In this document: one piece after another, positions 26,144 through 34,862 of the stretch
Position numbering within the stretch: position 1 is the first letter of the stretch
Layout: each line of letters begins with the position of its first letter
NCBI GenBank assembly: GCA_002343075.1
Contig: DDRH01000028.1
Span: forward strand, 63,719-127,718
Direction: 5' to 3'
DNA length: 64,000 bases
Origin: Phycisphaerales bacterium UBA2421
GTDB lineage: Bacteria; Planctomycetota; Phycisphaerae; Tepidisphaerales; Tepidisphaeraceae
Notes under the pieces: generated by a model
The model's database searches: none
What the model saw: the letters and a program-made list of their open reading frames with translations, nothing else
Told to the model about the DNA's origin: nothing
Program-made: the position numbers and the translations under genes

Positions 26144-27241
26144 CTACGAGCCGGCGAGAACAAAATCCAGCGGATACGCCGACAGCTGTTCAGATCCCGA
26201 ATCAGTAATGAGAAAGATGTCCTCCAGTCGTACCCCTCCGTTGATGGTCTGGCCATACAGCCCCGGCTCAAGCGTGATCAGGTCACCCGCCGCGAGCGTA
26301 TCATTCCAGTTTCGGTTCACGCGCGGCTGCTCGTGGGCGTTAAGCCCGATGCCATGCCCGAGATGATGTTCAAACTTCAGCCCCTCAAAATCATGCAACC
26401 GAGCGATCGCCAATTCATGTAACGCTGCACACGAGACGCCCGGACGAAGCTGCGGCAGGACGAGATCAAACACTTCAAGCACGCGCGCGTGCGCGCGACG
26501 CTGCAGCGGTGTGGGTTCACCGCCGACACAAAACGTGCGACACATATCGGCGATGTAACCGTTGGCGCCGAAGCCGAGATCGAGCGGCATCAGCTCTCCG
26601 GCCTCGATCGCGCGCTCGCGCGGCAAACCCCCGCCGGTTCCAGATTGAAAGTCATTCCCCAGCCACCCAATCGGCCGCCCCGCAAATTTCACTGCGGCGG
26701 CATGGCACTCTGCACACACCTCGACCTCGGTCATTCCCGGGCGAAGCGCCGCTCGAATGCGCTCATAGATCGTCTGAACTCCAGCGATGCTTTCTTTGAT
26801 CAGTCGAATGTCCAACGCATCTTTCGTCCGCCGGAGCGAGAGCAGGGGCTGCATGAGGTTGACGCTCTCACGCTGCCCAACCAGCGAAAACGCGTCCGCC
26901 CCACACACCCCCGTCTGCGGGAAACACGAACCCAGCGCCGCGATCGCTTCGCCGACCGGATGATCAACGAGCGTGCCGGCACGGTTTGAGACATAAGTGC
27001 GCATCGAAGCAACAGTTGCGCCGGAGACATCACCCTCGGCATGAGCGAGTGTGGTTGCGCCGTCGGCGTCGATCCAAAGCGCGCCCGGGCGATGGCGCAC
27101 GGGACGAAAACCGGTGAGATATTGAACATTCTCCGGCGTAGTTATCAGCGCGCCGGGCAACTGCGCGTTCACCAGAAGTTGCACAAAGCGGTGCTGGCGC
27201 GCGCGGATGAGCGTGATATCCGGTTCGCTGTATTGCATCAT
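26144..27241 (-). CDS. M24-family metallopeptidase (Xaa-Pro aminopeptidase/prolidase-like)
   Basis: The 365-residue protein has the creatinase N-terminal domain (about residues 8-130) and the pita-bread catalytic domain (about 140-360). The usual dinuclear metal ligands can be placed in order: Asp in PLDLGFGANGYIADMCRTF (two Asp), His in HHLGHGIGLNAHE, Glu in ITLEPGLYG, and Glu in GVRLEDIFLIT. Such enzymes cleave the bond before proline at peptide N-termini. It lies 18 bases after modB on the same strand, so it may ride on the molybdate transporter transcript, though a link in function is not apparent. Confidence 0.87.
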   Translation of the reverse strand: MMQYSEPDITLIRARQHRFVQLLVNAQLPGALITTPENVQYLTGFRPVRHRPGALWIDADGATTLAHAEGDVSGATVASMRTYVSNRAGTLVDHPVGEAIAALGSCFPQTGVCGADAFSLVGQRESVNLMQPLLSLRRTKDALDIRLIKESIAGVQTIYERIRAALRPGMTEVEVCAECHAAAVKFAGRPIGWLGNDFQSGTGGGLPRERAIEAGELMPLDLGFGANGYIADMCRTFCVGGEPTPLQRRAHARVLEVFDLVLPQLRPGVSCAALHELAIARLHDFEGLKFEHHLGHGIGLNAHEQPRVNRNWNDTLAAGDLITLEPGLYGQTINGGVRLEDIFLITDSGSEQLSAYPLDFVLAGS

Positions 27242-27259
27242 TCACCTCCTCCACGTTGG

Positions 27260-27922
27260 CTATCGTTGCCTGGATAGCGTCGATCGATTGTAGAACAGGG
27301 CGATGGTCGTTGAGATGACAATCAAGAGTATCACCGCTGGCCATGCATGGGACATCTGGCCCTGATCGTAGTCGAGATAGATGCTGATCGGGAGCGTTGG
27401 CCTGCTTGACTGCATTCCAAAGACCATTGCCGTTGCGCCAAACTCGCCAAGGGCGCGTGCGAAGCCAAGCATCAACCCGCTGGCGAGACCGCGCGCTGCC
27501 ATTGGCAGACTGACATGCCAGAACATTTGCAGCGTGCCGGCGCCATTGATGCGGGCGATGTCTTCCATCTCGCGCTCCACACTCGCGAACGCGGCGCGCG
27601 TGGGGAGATAAATCAACGGAATTGCCACAAGTGCGGCGGCGATGACTGCACCTTCGATGCGAAACAATATCGAGTAGTCAAACCGGGCAAACAACCATCG
27701 CCCGGGCCAGCCGCGCGCACCTAGCGCCATGATAATCAGGTAGCCCACCACGGTCGGCGGGAGAACCATGGGCAAGACGATCAGACCTTCGACAAGGCTC
27801 ATCGCAAAATAGCGACGACGCGTGTGCAGATAAGCCAGCGGCACTGCAATGATCACCGCAACCAATGTGGCCAGCACCGTGATGCGCAGCGAGAGCAGCA
27901 GTGGGGGCAGCAGGGCATCCAT
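27260..27922 (-). CDS. modB: Molybdate ABC transporter permease ModB
   Basis: The 220-residue membrane protein has five or six predicted helices and the permease signature contacting the ATPase: ARINGAGTLQMFWHVSLPMAARGLASGLML (EAA-type loop, written here with its frame intact), followed by ALGEFGATAMVFG, which is typical of ModB. TVVGYLIIMALGARGWPG is also characteristic. It forms the membrane channel for molybdate. The ATG follows the modA stop codon without a gap (TGA then ATG). No modC ATPase gene follows; the next gene is an M24 peptidase. Confidence 0.92.
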   Translation of the reverse strand: MDALLPPLLLSLRITVLATLVAVIIAVPLAYLHTRRRYFAMSLVEGLIVLPMVLPPTVVGYLIIMALGARGWPGRWLFARFDYSILFRIEGAVIAAALVAIPLIYLPTRAAFASVEREMEDIARINGAGTLQMFWHVSLPMAARGLASGLMLGFARALGEFGATAMVFGMQSSRPTLPISIYLDYDQGQMSHAWPAVILLIVISTTIALFYNRSTLSRQR

Positions 27923-28699
27923 TCATTTCCGGCTTTCAGCGGGCACAGCAAAACCAAATTCGGCCAGCCGCGCCTGCCCCGGTTCGGCCAGCAAATCATG
28001 CAAGAACGCCCGGGCTTCCTCGGCGCGCGGTGACCGCGCCACCACCGCCGCGGGAAATGCAATGGGCGCGTGCAGCGCCGGATCGATCTCGCAAACAATC
28101 TTCACCTTATCCCCCGAAAGCTTCGCATCGCTGGCATAAACGATGCCGACATTCACCTCGCCGCGCTCGACATAGCCAAGCACCTGACGCACATTGGCCG
28201 CGGTGATGATGCGATCTGCGAGCAGGGAACTTAGCCCCGCATTGCTCAGGGCTTCAAACGCATATGCGCCTGCAGGAACAGTCTTGGGTTCACCGATGGC
28301 GATGCGCCTGACCTGCGAATCATCGAGATCCGCCAGCGAGCCGGCATTGATGTTGCTTTCCCCGGGCGCAATCAGCACGAGCCGGTTGGATGCGACATCG
28401 CGCCGCGTTGCGGCATCGATTGCGCCCTTTTCTTGCAACCGATCCATCTGCTTCACCCCGGCGCTGATGAAGAGATCGACCGGCGCGCCATGGAGAATCT
28501 GCTGTTCAAGCTGACCCGATGAACCAAACACAAACTCCACCTCACCTTTGCCGGCAGCTTTTCGATCGGAAGCGACTTGGACGAGCGCATCTTTCATACT
28601 CACCGCTGCCGCCACGGTGAGAGTCCCGGCGCGCGAGATTGCGGCAACACTCAGTAATGTGACAACCGCAATCCATCGGATCATGCGACGCTCTTTCAT
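27923..28699 (-). CDS. modA: Molybdate-binding protein ModA
   Basis: The 258-residue periplasmic binding protein has a signal peptide (MIRWIAVVTLLSVAAISRA) and the ModA core: LTVAAAVSMKDALVQVA at the mature start, VEFVFGSSGQLEQQI (with the SSG oxyanion site), GAPVDLFISAGVKQMDRL, and NVGIVYASDA near the end. It hands molybdate or tungstate to ModB for uptake, needed for molybdenum cofactor enzymes. The ATG at 28699 or the one at 28684 could start the protein. It precedes modB directly. Confidence 0.92.
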   Translation of the reverse strand: MKERRMIRWIAVVTLLSVAAISRAGTLTVAAAVSMKDALVQVASDRKAAGKGEVEFVFGSSGQLEQQILHGAPVDLFISAGVKQMDRLQEKGAIDAATRRDVASNRLVLIAPGESNINAGSLADLDDSQVRRIAIGEPKTVPAGAYAFEALSNAGLSSLLADRIITAANVRQVLGYVERGEVNVGIVYASDAKLSGDKVKIVCEIDPALHAPIAFPAAVVARSPRAEEARAFLHDLLAEPGQARLAEFGFAVPAESRK

Positions 28700-28863
28700 A
28701 GCGACCCCGAATGCCCGCGAGCCGACTCGCTGTTGAGACACGGCGGCAGCAGAGAGTTGGGACATTGGAAGCTGAACCAACCGTGGTTCTGCTCGTAGCT
28801 GCCTGCTGTCCGCTGTCGGCTCTCTGCCAGCGTGCCGAGCATTCATTATGCACCCAAGACCGG

Positions 28864-29709
28864 TCAAACACGAGTCGTCGTCAGTGGGATGCCGGCTTGC
28901 TGGCAAACGGCCTTGAGCGCATCGGCGGCAACATTGAAAAGCGACTCGCCGGTTTCGCCGTGCGAGTGCCCCGCGACTTTCAAGTGCGGCTCGAGACTCA
29001 GGCACCCGCGATACCCGCTGGCGTACGCGTCTTTCAGAATCGGAAGCAACTGCCCGTCACCCTGCCCGGCGGGCACCACCCTGCCGGTTCCCTTCACCGC
29101 GTCTTTGATATGAATGTGCGTGGTGAACGGCTTGAGCTGAGGCCAGATCGCGAGCGGATCTTCCCCGCATTGCACAAAATTCGCGAAGTCAAACGCTGTC
29201 CGAAGCTTGGGGGAGTTGATCGCTTGCATGAGATCGACACACCGGGTGCCGGTATCGCCGTAAATCCCCTTTTCATTCTCATGCACGAGCGTTACGGGCA
29301 GGTCCGTGATGTAATCGACCTTCATCTTAAACCGGGCAATCACCTCATCGCGATGAGGTGCGATCGCCCCCGCGCCCTCCCCACCCGGCGGATAGTAGCT
29401 GAACACACGGATGAGCGGCGCGTTAAAAAACAAAGCCGCGTCCACTGCAATCTTGAATCTCGCAAAGTGCTCCTCCCACGGCTGATCGATCGCGACCTTC
29501 CCCACCGGCGACCCGATCGACACGACGCCCATCTTCGCCTCGGCCAGCTTGATCTTGATCGCGCGGCGCGTTTCCAGATCAAAGTCGAGCACGTTCTTGG
29601 AGTACGCGCCGCGCAACTCCACAAGTGTCACGCCGTTTGCCCGACAGACGCGGGTTTGTTCGTCAAAATCCGGGGAGATTTCATCTGCGAAAGCGCCGAG
29701 GGTTAGCAT
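28864..29709 (-). CDS. Xylose isomerase-like TIM-barrel protein (sugar phosphate isomerase/epimerase family)
   Basis: A 281-residue protein of the AP endonuclease 2/xylose isomerase-like TIM-barrel superfamily. It starts LGAFADEISPDFDEQTRVCRANG, a common opening for this group. Predicted metal ligands are Glu in VTLVHENEKGIYG, Asp in AFDFANFVQCGED, His in FTTHIHIKD, and Glu in CLSLEPHLK. Members isomerise or epimerise sugars and inositols, but the substrate cannot be told from sequence. It lies 164 bases upstream of modA on the same strand. I took the ATG at 29709, which gives the usual N-terminus. Confidence 0.78.
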   Translation of the reverse strand: MLTLGAFADEISPDFDEQTRVCRANGVTLVELRGAYSKNVLDFDLETRRAIKIKLAEAKMGVVSIGSPVGKVAIDQPWEEHFARFKIAVDAALFFNAPLIRVFSYYPPGGEGAGAIAPHRDEVIARFKMKVDYITDLPVTLVHENEKGIYGDTGTRCVDLMQAINSPKLRTAFDFANFVQCGEDPLAIWPQLKPFTTHIHIKDAVKGTGRVVPAGQGDGQLLPILKDAYASGYRGCLSLEPHLKVAGHSHGETGESLFNVAADALKAVCQQAGIPLTTTRV

Positions 29710-29794
29710 ATGACTTATCCTTAGTTCAATCTGTCGGCTCGTCAAGGCGGCATCAGTGGAGTTCGACTTGATGCACGCCGCCGCAACCCAATGT

Positions 29795-31336
29795 TCACAC
29801 CACACCCATCGCCTGACTCAACCGGCGCACTTCGTTCACACTCATTCCGCCCAGCTTCGGGATGCGCGTAGAGCCCATCGGCGGGATGATGGCGTGGCCG
29901 AGGCCCAGACGAGATGCCTCGCGCAGTCGCTGTTCCAACTGCCCGACAGCACGCACCTCGCCGGCCAGACCAAGTTCTCCTAGGGCCAGCATGCCGATGG
30001 GCAACGGTCGATTGAGGTGCGCACTCGCTATTGCAAGCGCGCATGCAAGGTCGGCAGCCGGCTCGATAATCTTCACACCCCCGACGACATTGACATACAC
30101 GTCGTCCGCTGCCAGTTTCAGCCCGCCGCGTTTTTCCAGCACTGCCAGGATCATGCTCACCCGGTCGCTGCTATACCCACTCACCTTGCGCTTCGCCGCG
30201 CCGATCACACTGCTCGCCGTCAGTGCCTGCACTTCCACGAGCATCACCCGCGAGCCAGTCACTGTCGCCGTCAACACGCTCCCGCTGACCGACTCCCCGT
30301 CGTGCGGTTCGACAAACAGTTTCCCGGGGTCGTCAATTGCCTGCAACCCTGTGCCGGTCATCTCAAAAATGCCCACCTCATGCGTGCTGCCAAAACGGTT
30401 CTTGATGCATCGCACAATGCGATGACTGTGGTGGCGATCGCCTTCAAAATAGACCACGGTGTCTACGATGTGCTCAATGATCTTCGGCCCCGCAAGCGTG
30501 CCAGCCTTGGTGACATGCCCCACTACAATCACGGCGGTGCCCGTGAGCTTCGCGAGGTAGACCAGATCCATGCAGCAATCGCGCAGCTGCGTCACACTGC
30601 CCGGCGCCGCGGGTAGTTCCGGCTTGTAGATCATCTGGATCGAGTCGATCACCACGACCCGCGGCGCGTGCTTGCGAATCTGATTCAGAATGCGTTCGAG
30701 ATTCGTCTCTGCGAGGATGAGCAGGTTCGGCGAGGTGATGCCGAGTCGCGCGGCGCGCATCTTGGTCTGCCGGGCCGATTCTTCGCTGGTGACATAAAGG
30801 ACTGGAGGAGAAAGCGAGCCGACAAGATCACGAGTCGGGCGCGTGTCGGATTCTATCTGGCGGGATTGAGGGGAAGCACTTCTTCCTTCAGCTCCTTCGC
30901 CTCTCTGTTTCTCTGATGCAGTTCTCTGCGCTCCGAGCTTCCCCGCCACTTGCAACAGAAGCGTGCTCTTGCCAATGCCCGGCTCGCCGCCGACGAGCGT
31001 CGCACTGCCGGGCACGATGCCCCCGCCGAGCACGCGGTCAAACTCCGGCACACCTGTGGGAGCCCGCGGCGCGTCGGCGGCGCTGATGTTATCGAGCGTT
31101 GTCGCCTCGGCGCCGCGCATCAGGTCGCCGGTCGCGCGCGGGCTGTCGGGATCCTGCTCGAACCCCTCCCGCGACAGGCGATCCGGCAACAAAGACCCCG
31201 GCTTGTGCCGATCTTCCGTCGGGGGGGTGAACTCCTGAAGCGCGTCCCATGTGCCGCAGTCGGGACACTTTCCAAACCACTTCGGATGCACGCTGCCACA
31301 GTTGTTACACAGAAACTGCTTGCGAATTTTCGCCAT
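29795..31336 (-). CDS. radA: DNA repair protein RadA
   Basis: A 513-residue RadA/Sms, a RecA-related ATPase and helicase that extends recombination intermediates. In order: an N-terminal zinc finger (CNNCG at 10-14, CPDCG at 24-28), Walker A GEPGIGKST (117-125), the ESAR/RAARLG region, the RadA-specific KNRFGSTHE motif, and a C-terminal Lon-like domain. An extra segment of about 40 residues (135-178, Ser/Arg/Gln-rich) lies between the Walker A helix and the LYVTSEES strand, where homologues have a few residues. The ATG at 31336 follows a 22-bp perfect palindrome. Confidence 0.95.
   Translation of the reverse strand: MAKIRKQFLCNNCGSVHPKWFGKCPDCGTWDALQEFTPPTEDRHKPGSLLPDRLSREGFEQDPDSPRATGDLMRGAEATTLDNISAADAPRAPTGVPEFDRVLGGGIVPGSATLVGGEPGIGKSTLLLQVAGKLGAQRTASEKQRGEGAEGRSASPQSRQIESDTRPTRDLVGSLSPPVLYVTSEESARQTKMRAARLGITSPNLLILAETNLERILNQIRKHAPRVVVIDSIQMIYKPELPAAPGSVTQLRDCCMDLVYLAKLTGTAVIVVGHVTKAGTLAGPKIIEHIVDTVVYFEGDRHHSHRIVRCIKNRFGSTHEVGIFEMTGTGLQAIDDPGKLFVEPHDGESVSGSVLTATVTGSRVMLVEVQALTASSVIGAAKRKVSGYSSDRVSMILAVLEKRGGLKLAADDVYVNVVGGVKIIEPAADLACALAIASAHLNRPLPIGMLALGELGLAGEVRAVGQLEQRLREASRLGLGHAIIPPMGSTRIPKLGGMSVNEVRRLSQAMGVV
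30803..30934 (-). repeat. In-frame insertion inside radA
   Basis: About 130 bases encode a segment lacking in RadA homologues as I know them. In the coding direction it begins purine-rich (runs such as CAGAGAAACAGAGAGGCGAAG), passes a mixed middle, and ends pyrimidine-rich (GTCGGCTCGCTTTCTCCTCC). That layout resembles the mqnE and mqnC insertions, but no clear 8-bp period or good inverted arms survive. It may be an old, decayed copy or unrelated. Confidence 0.45.
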
Positions 31337-31769
31337 GCCAAGCATCCTACCGGTGAATTGTTCCGCGCGGAACAATTGCGCAAATCGGGCCGCGCCGCGA
31401 TATAACTCCCGAATTCATAATTATTTACATTCGGCAGTTTCTACATATGGATCGCGCGCCTCCCTAACAGCTTCGCCACCTTTTGTTATCTCGATCACAC
31501 TTAGTCTGTGGCCCATGTCACGTCGTAATGTGGCATCCGGAAAGCGATCGGCCCCCAGGGAGCTTGCAGCGGGCCTGCCCCGCAGGCAACGCTGCCGCGG
31601 ACGAAAATGGGGCCCTTTAAGGCGACAAAATATCACCATTCAGTAATTTTAGTGACTCGATTCGCACCGCAGCATTCCGCGATCGCCCGACACGCTCTCC
31701 CCACAACCCGCGGAGTCGGCAGGTTCATTGCGCATCGCCTTTTTCTCCCGGCACGCTTAAAATTCACCC
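31337..31769. other. Intergenic stretch between radA and the LPS-kinase-like gene
   Basis: These 433 bases separate divergent genes and so hold both promoters. They contain the 22-bp palindrome at 31356-31377 and a two-tier palindromic hairpin at 31566-31595 (outer GCAGCG / CGCTGC, inner CCTGC / GCAGG). The middle is AT-richer than the surroundings. No gene is supported. Confidence 0.45.
31356..31377. promoter_or_regulatory. Perfect 22-bp palindrome upstream of radA (candidate repressor operator)
   Basis: Two 11-base halves (AATTGTTCCGC and GCGGAACAATT) meet exactly, centred about 30 bases before the radA ATG, where a repressor could block transcription. The half-site TGTTC/GAACA is the one described for LexA of Verrucomicrobia, a phylum related to planctomycetes, but there the halves are four bases apart and here six. 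It may be a LexA-type or another dimer-binding site. Confidence 0.5.
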
Positions 31770-33248
31770 GTGACGCAGCAGCAGCTTCTCGATGCGCTTT
31801 CCAATCTTCCCTCCGTTGGCGAACTGGTGAAAGATCGCGGGAATCGGCAGGTGTGGCGCGTCCAGCTTGGAGCGACGCCATACTTTCTCAAGTGGTATCC
31901 TCGGGCCGGGAACGCGATCAAGCGCAAGCTGGTCGGCAACCCCGCCCTGCTCGAATTCACCAGGCTCATTGCGCTTCAGCAGGCCGCCATCGCTTCCCCG
32001 AGGGCGATCGCGGTGCTGCGCGGGTTTAAGATCAACAGCGTCCCCGGCGATGCCGTAATTCTGCAGGCAATCGAACCCTCTGTCCCGCTGGATAAGTATC
32101 TGAATGATCTGGAGTTGCGCGGCGAACCCGTACCCGACCGACCGCTGCTGGCGCGGCAACTGATTGACCTGATTTATCATCTCGGCAAAGCCAAACTCGG
32201 ACATAATGATCTGCATCTGGGCAACATCCTGCTTTCACAGGGCAAGCTTTTTCTGCTCGACGGCTACGCGGTGCGCAACGGGGGTCTGAAGATGAGCCAC
32301 GTGCTCATGCTCGGGCACAGCGCCGGACGATGGGCAACCCGCACCGAGATGGTGCGCGGGTGGCGACTGCTGATGGCGAGCGACAGCCGCCCGCCGTCGG
32401 CCAACCCGGTCAGCGAGGAGATGAGCCGGAAGTTTCTCGACCGCACCCGCGGCGGCAACGCCTACTTCGGCATCATCAAGCTCGATGACCTGCACGGACG
32501 CTTTTTCAAGCGAGTTAAAGCACCTCGGTGGTGGTCGCCAGTGAGCGAACTGCAGATCACCGAAGCCGATTGGATCAGCCAATGGCCCATCATTCGCGAG
32601 AAGCTGCAGCGGGAAGAGTATCCCGCCATCAAGCGGTCGGCGAGTGGAGATGTGTTTGAAGGCACAATCCAGCTCGCCGGGCGCGATATTGATGTCATCT
32701 TCAAGCTGCCGAAGCGCAAGACCTTCATCAAGCGGGTCAGCAGCTTCTTTCGCAGTAAGAACTCACGGAGTTGGACCAAGGCCTGGAAAGTGATGATTCG
32801 CAATTTCCCGGTTGAGTGGCCCCTTCTTCTGGCAGAGAAGACGATCGTGGGATATCCGTTACGTACACTTTTGATCCTGGCGCGCGTGCCGGGGCCGACC
32901 CTGGAAGAAGCCGACCTCGATTCGATGCCGCCGGTCGACCGCGAGCGATTCTTCCGCCGGCTTGGCCGCACTCTGCGACGTCTCGAACTCGCCGGGTTCG
33001 GACACTTTGACGCCAAAAGCAGCAACTGGATTGTGCTGGCCGACGAAAGGCGCGGGCCCACACCGGTCATTATCGACGTTGATGGAATACGACATTATCG
33101 CACCGATGGCGAGGGCATCGAGCGCCTCCTGCGAAGCATGAAGCTTCACCGGCAGTACACTAGGCAAGACAGTTACTGGCTCTGCAAGGGATATGCGCCA
33201 TTTGCCCGGGTGCTGGATGAGACAACGCAAACTGCTGAAGGACAATAA
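31770..33248 (+). CDS. Protein with two LPS-kinase-like domains
   Basis: The 492-residue protein contains two kinase-fold halves related to the WaaP/RIO-like LPS core kinases. The first (about residues 20-230) has Lys41 (YFLKWY), the catalytic loop GHNDLHLGN (Asp147, Asn152) and Asp164 in LLDGY. The second (about 285-470) has Lys312 (VIFKLPK), the loop GHFDAKSSN (Asp414, Asn419) and Asp436 in IIDVDG. Both loops look complete. The next gene is a heptosyltransferase-like enzyme, so phosphorylation of LPS core sugars is the natural guess. The start is a GTG at 31770; no membrane segment is seen. Confidence 0.7.
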   Translation: MTQQQLLDALSNLPSVGELVKDRGNRQVWRVQLGATPYFLKWYPRAGNAIKRKLVGNPALLEFTRLIALQQAAIASPRAIAVLRGFKINSVPGDAVILQAIEPSVPLDKYLNDLELRGEPVPDRPLLARQLIDLIYHLGKAKLGHNDLHLGNILLSQGKLFLLDGYAVRNGGLKMSHVLMLGHSAGRWATRTEMVRGWRLLMASDSRPPSANPVSEEMSRKFLDRTRGGNAYFGIIKLDDLHGRFFKRVKAPRWWSPVSELQITEADWISQWPIIREKLQREEYPAIKRSASGDVFEGTIQLAGRDIDVIFKLPKRKTFIKRVSSFFRSKNSRSWTKAWKVMIRNFPVEWPLLLAEKTIVGYPLRTLLILARVPGPTLEEADLDSMPPVDRERFFRRLGRTLRRLELAGFGHFDAKSSNWIVLADERRGPTPVIIDVDGIRHYRTDGEGIERLLRSMKLHRQYTRQDSYWLCKGYAPFARVLDETTQTAEGQ

Positions 33249-33286
33249 CTGCAGCGGGCGTTTCATTCGCCGCGCGCCCGCCTAGA

Positions 33287-34336
33287 ATGCCCGCACGCAT
33301 GTCGCTCGCCACGATTCAGCCGCGAAGGATCCTGCTCATCAAGCCCAGCGCGCTCGGCGATGTCGTGCATACACTGCCCATTCTCCGGTTGCTGCGCCGG
33401 CGGTTCCCTGTGGCACATATTGCCTGGCTGATCGATCCGGCGTTTGCCAATCTCATCGAAGGCCATCCTGATCTGAATGAGATCATTCCGTTTCGAAAAA
33501 AACATTATGCCCAAAGCTGGCGCGATCGCGCCGCGGCGGCCGATCTGTTCAGTTTCAAAGGCGACCTGCGCGACCGCCGTTTTGATCTGGCCATCGACCT
33601 GCAGGGGTTGTTCCGAAGTGCGTGGCTGGCGTTCTACTCCGGCGCGCCGGTGCGAGTTGGGTTTGGAAATGCGCGCGAGATGTCTCCATTTTTTTACACG
33701 CACCGTGTTCCGGTGCGCAACCTCGAAGTACATGCAATCGATCGCTACGCCGCTCTTGCCGCGGCGCTCGGTTGCGCGCCGGGGCCGCTGGAGTTTGATT
33801 TTGCAACCACCGACGCAGACCGCACGCAGTTGTGCCGCCGGGCGGAAAATTGCGGGCTGAGTCTTGATGGCGGCGGCCGTGCGGTACTTTTGCCGGGCAC
33901 AAACTGGGAAACCAAGAAATGGCCGTTAAAGCACTTCGAGGCACTCGTGCCTATGTTGCGAGATCGCTTCGGCCTCGCTTCAATCGTTGCCGGCGGGCCT
34001 GATGCGCCCGCTATTGCCGGGGCGAGGAGTCTCGTCGGTCAAACCACGCTCAAGCAACTCGTTGCACTGCTCGAGCGGGCCGATGTGGTCATCGCCAATG
34101 ACACCGGCCCCATGCACATCGCTTCGGCGTTGGGTCGGCCGTTGGTGTCGGTGTTTGGACCGACCAATCCCGTGCGCACCGGCCCATACAAACGCATGGA
34201 TTCCGTCGTGCGGCTCAACGTAGCCTGCTCGCCGTGCTATTCACGAAAATGCAGCCACCAGAGTTGCCTGCAATGGCTCACCGCGGAGATGGTGTGTGAT
34301 CGGGTGGCAGTGGCGTTGGCGGCAGGCCACAAATAG
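33287..34336 (+). CDS. Glycosyltransferase family 9 (LPS heptosyltransferase-like)
   Basis: A 349-residue GT-B enzyme of family 9, like WaaC/WaaF, which adds heptose to lipid A-core. The N-terminal RRILLIKPSALGDVVHTLPILRLLR (written here as two parts around SALGDVVH) is the strongest signature. VLLPGTNWETKKWPLKHFEAL and VIANDTGPMHIASALGRPLVSVFGPT are the nucleotide-sugar half. A Cys-rich patch (CSPCYSRKCSHQSCL) near the end matches heptosyltransferases. It may start at this ATG or the one at 33299. It follows the kinase-like gene after 38 bases; hldE, which makes the donor sugar, lies 6 kb away. Confidence 0.85.
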   Translation: MPARMSLATIQPRRILLIKPSALGDVVHTLPILRLLRRRFPVAHIAWLIDPAFANLIEGHPDLNEIIPFRKKHYAQSWRDRAAAADLFSFKGDLRDRRFDLAIDLQGLFRSAWLAFYSGAPVRVGFGNAREMSPFFYTHRVPVRNLEVHAIDRYAALAAALGCAPGPLEFDFATTDADRTQLCRRAENCGLSLDGGGRAVLLPGTNWETKKWPLKHFEALVPMLRDRFGLASIVAGGPDAPAIAGARSLVGQTTLKQLVALLERADVVIANDTGPMHIASALGRPLVSVFGPTNPVRTGPYKRMDSVVRLNVACSPCYSRKCSHQSCLQWLTAEMVCDRVAVALAAGHK

Positions 34337-34347
34337 GCCGATTCGCG

Positions 34348-34755
34348 TCATGCCGGCTTGTTCACTCGATAGTTACCCTCGAGAATCGCCCCCGCCCCCA
34401 CTGCCAGCGCGGGGGCGGTGACATCACCCTTAATCTCCGCCTCCGGCCCGACCATCACCGGCCCGCGGCTGATAATGGTGCCCTTCACCTTGCCGCGCAC
34501 CACCATCCCGCCGCACTGCAATTTGTCGGCAACCACATTGCCCTTCTTTTCAACGGTGATGATCCCCACCGTATCAATCGCCCGGCGGGCCTCATATTGC
34601 TTGATCGTCACGTCTTCAACGCGCAACGACTTGTTGCAATGCCGGCAGGTGATGGTCATCGCCTTGCGGCTAATCTCCTGCGATTGACTGCAGTAGAGGC
34701 AGACAATCGTCTGCCCGTCATCCGGCTGCGACGATGTAAGCGGCGAATGAGCCAT
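34348..34755 (-). CDS. Bactofilin-like protein with N-terminal zinc ribbon
   Basis: The 135-residue protein has two parts. Residues about 19-43 hold CLYC and CRHC pairs that look like a zinc ribbon. Residues about 55-130 show the bactofilin/DUF583 pattern of short hydrophobic steps (GGMVVRGKVKGTIISRGPVMVGPEAEIKGDVTAPALAVGAGAILEG, in pieces), the right-handed beta-helix that polymerises into filaments. The zinc ribbon is not part of classical bactofilins. The gene follows a second bactofilin gene on the same strand and converges with the GT9 gene 11 bases away. Confidence 0.75.
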   Translation of the reverse strand: MAHSPLTSSQPDDGQTIVCLYCSQSQEISRKAMTITCRHCNKSLRVEDVTIKQYEARRAIDTVGIITVEKKGNVVADKLQCGGMVVRGKVKGTIISRGPVMVGPEAEIKGDVTAPALAVGAGAILEGNYRVNKPA

Positions 34756-34862
34756 ATGCAATCAAGAATTGGACAAGGCGGAGGCTCCGCGGGGGTGAAC
34801 CCGGTCGCCGCACGCAGAGCACAGCGGTCAAGCTGCGTCACCCACTTTCATCCCGACAGGAT

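Noticed and set aside
28700..28863. A possible decayed inverted repeat upstream of modA (GCAGCAGAGAG and CTCTCTGCCAGC)
   Set aside because: Arms are short and mismatched; it is outside any gene and could be chance.
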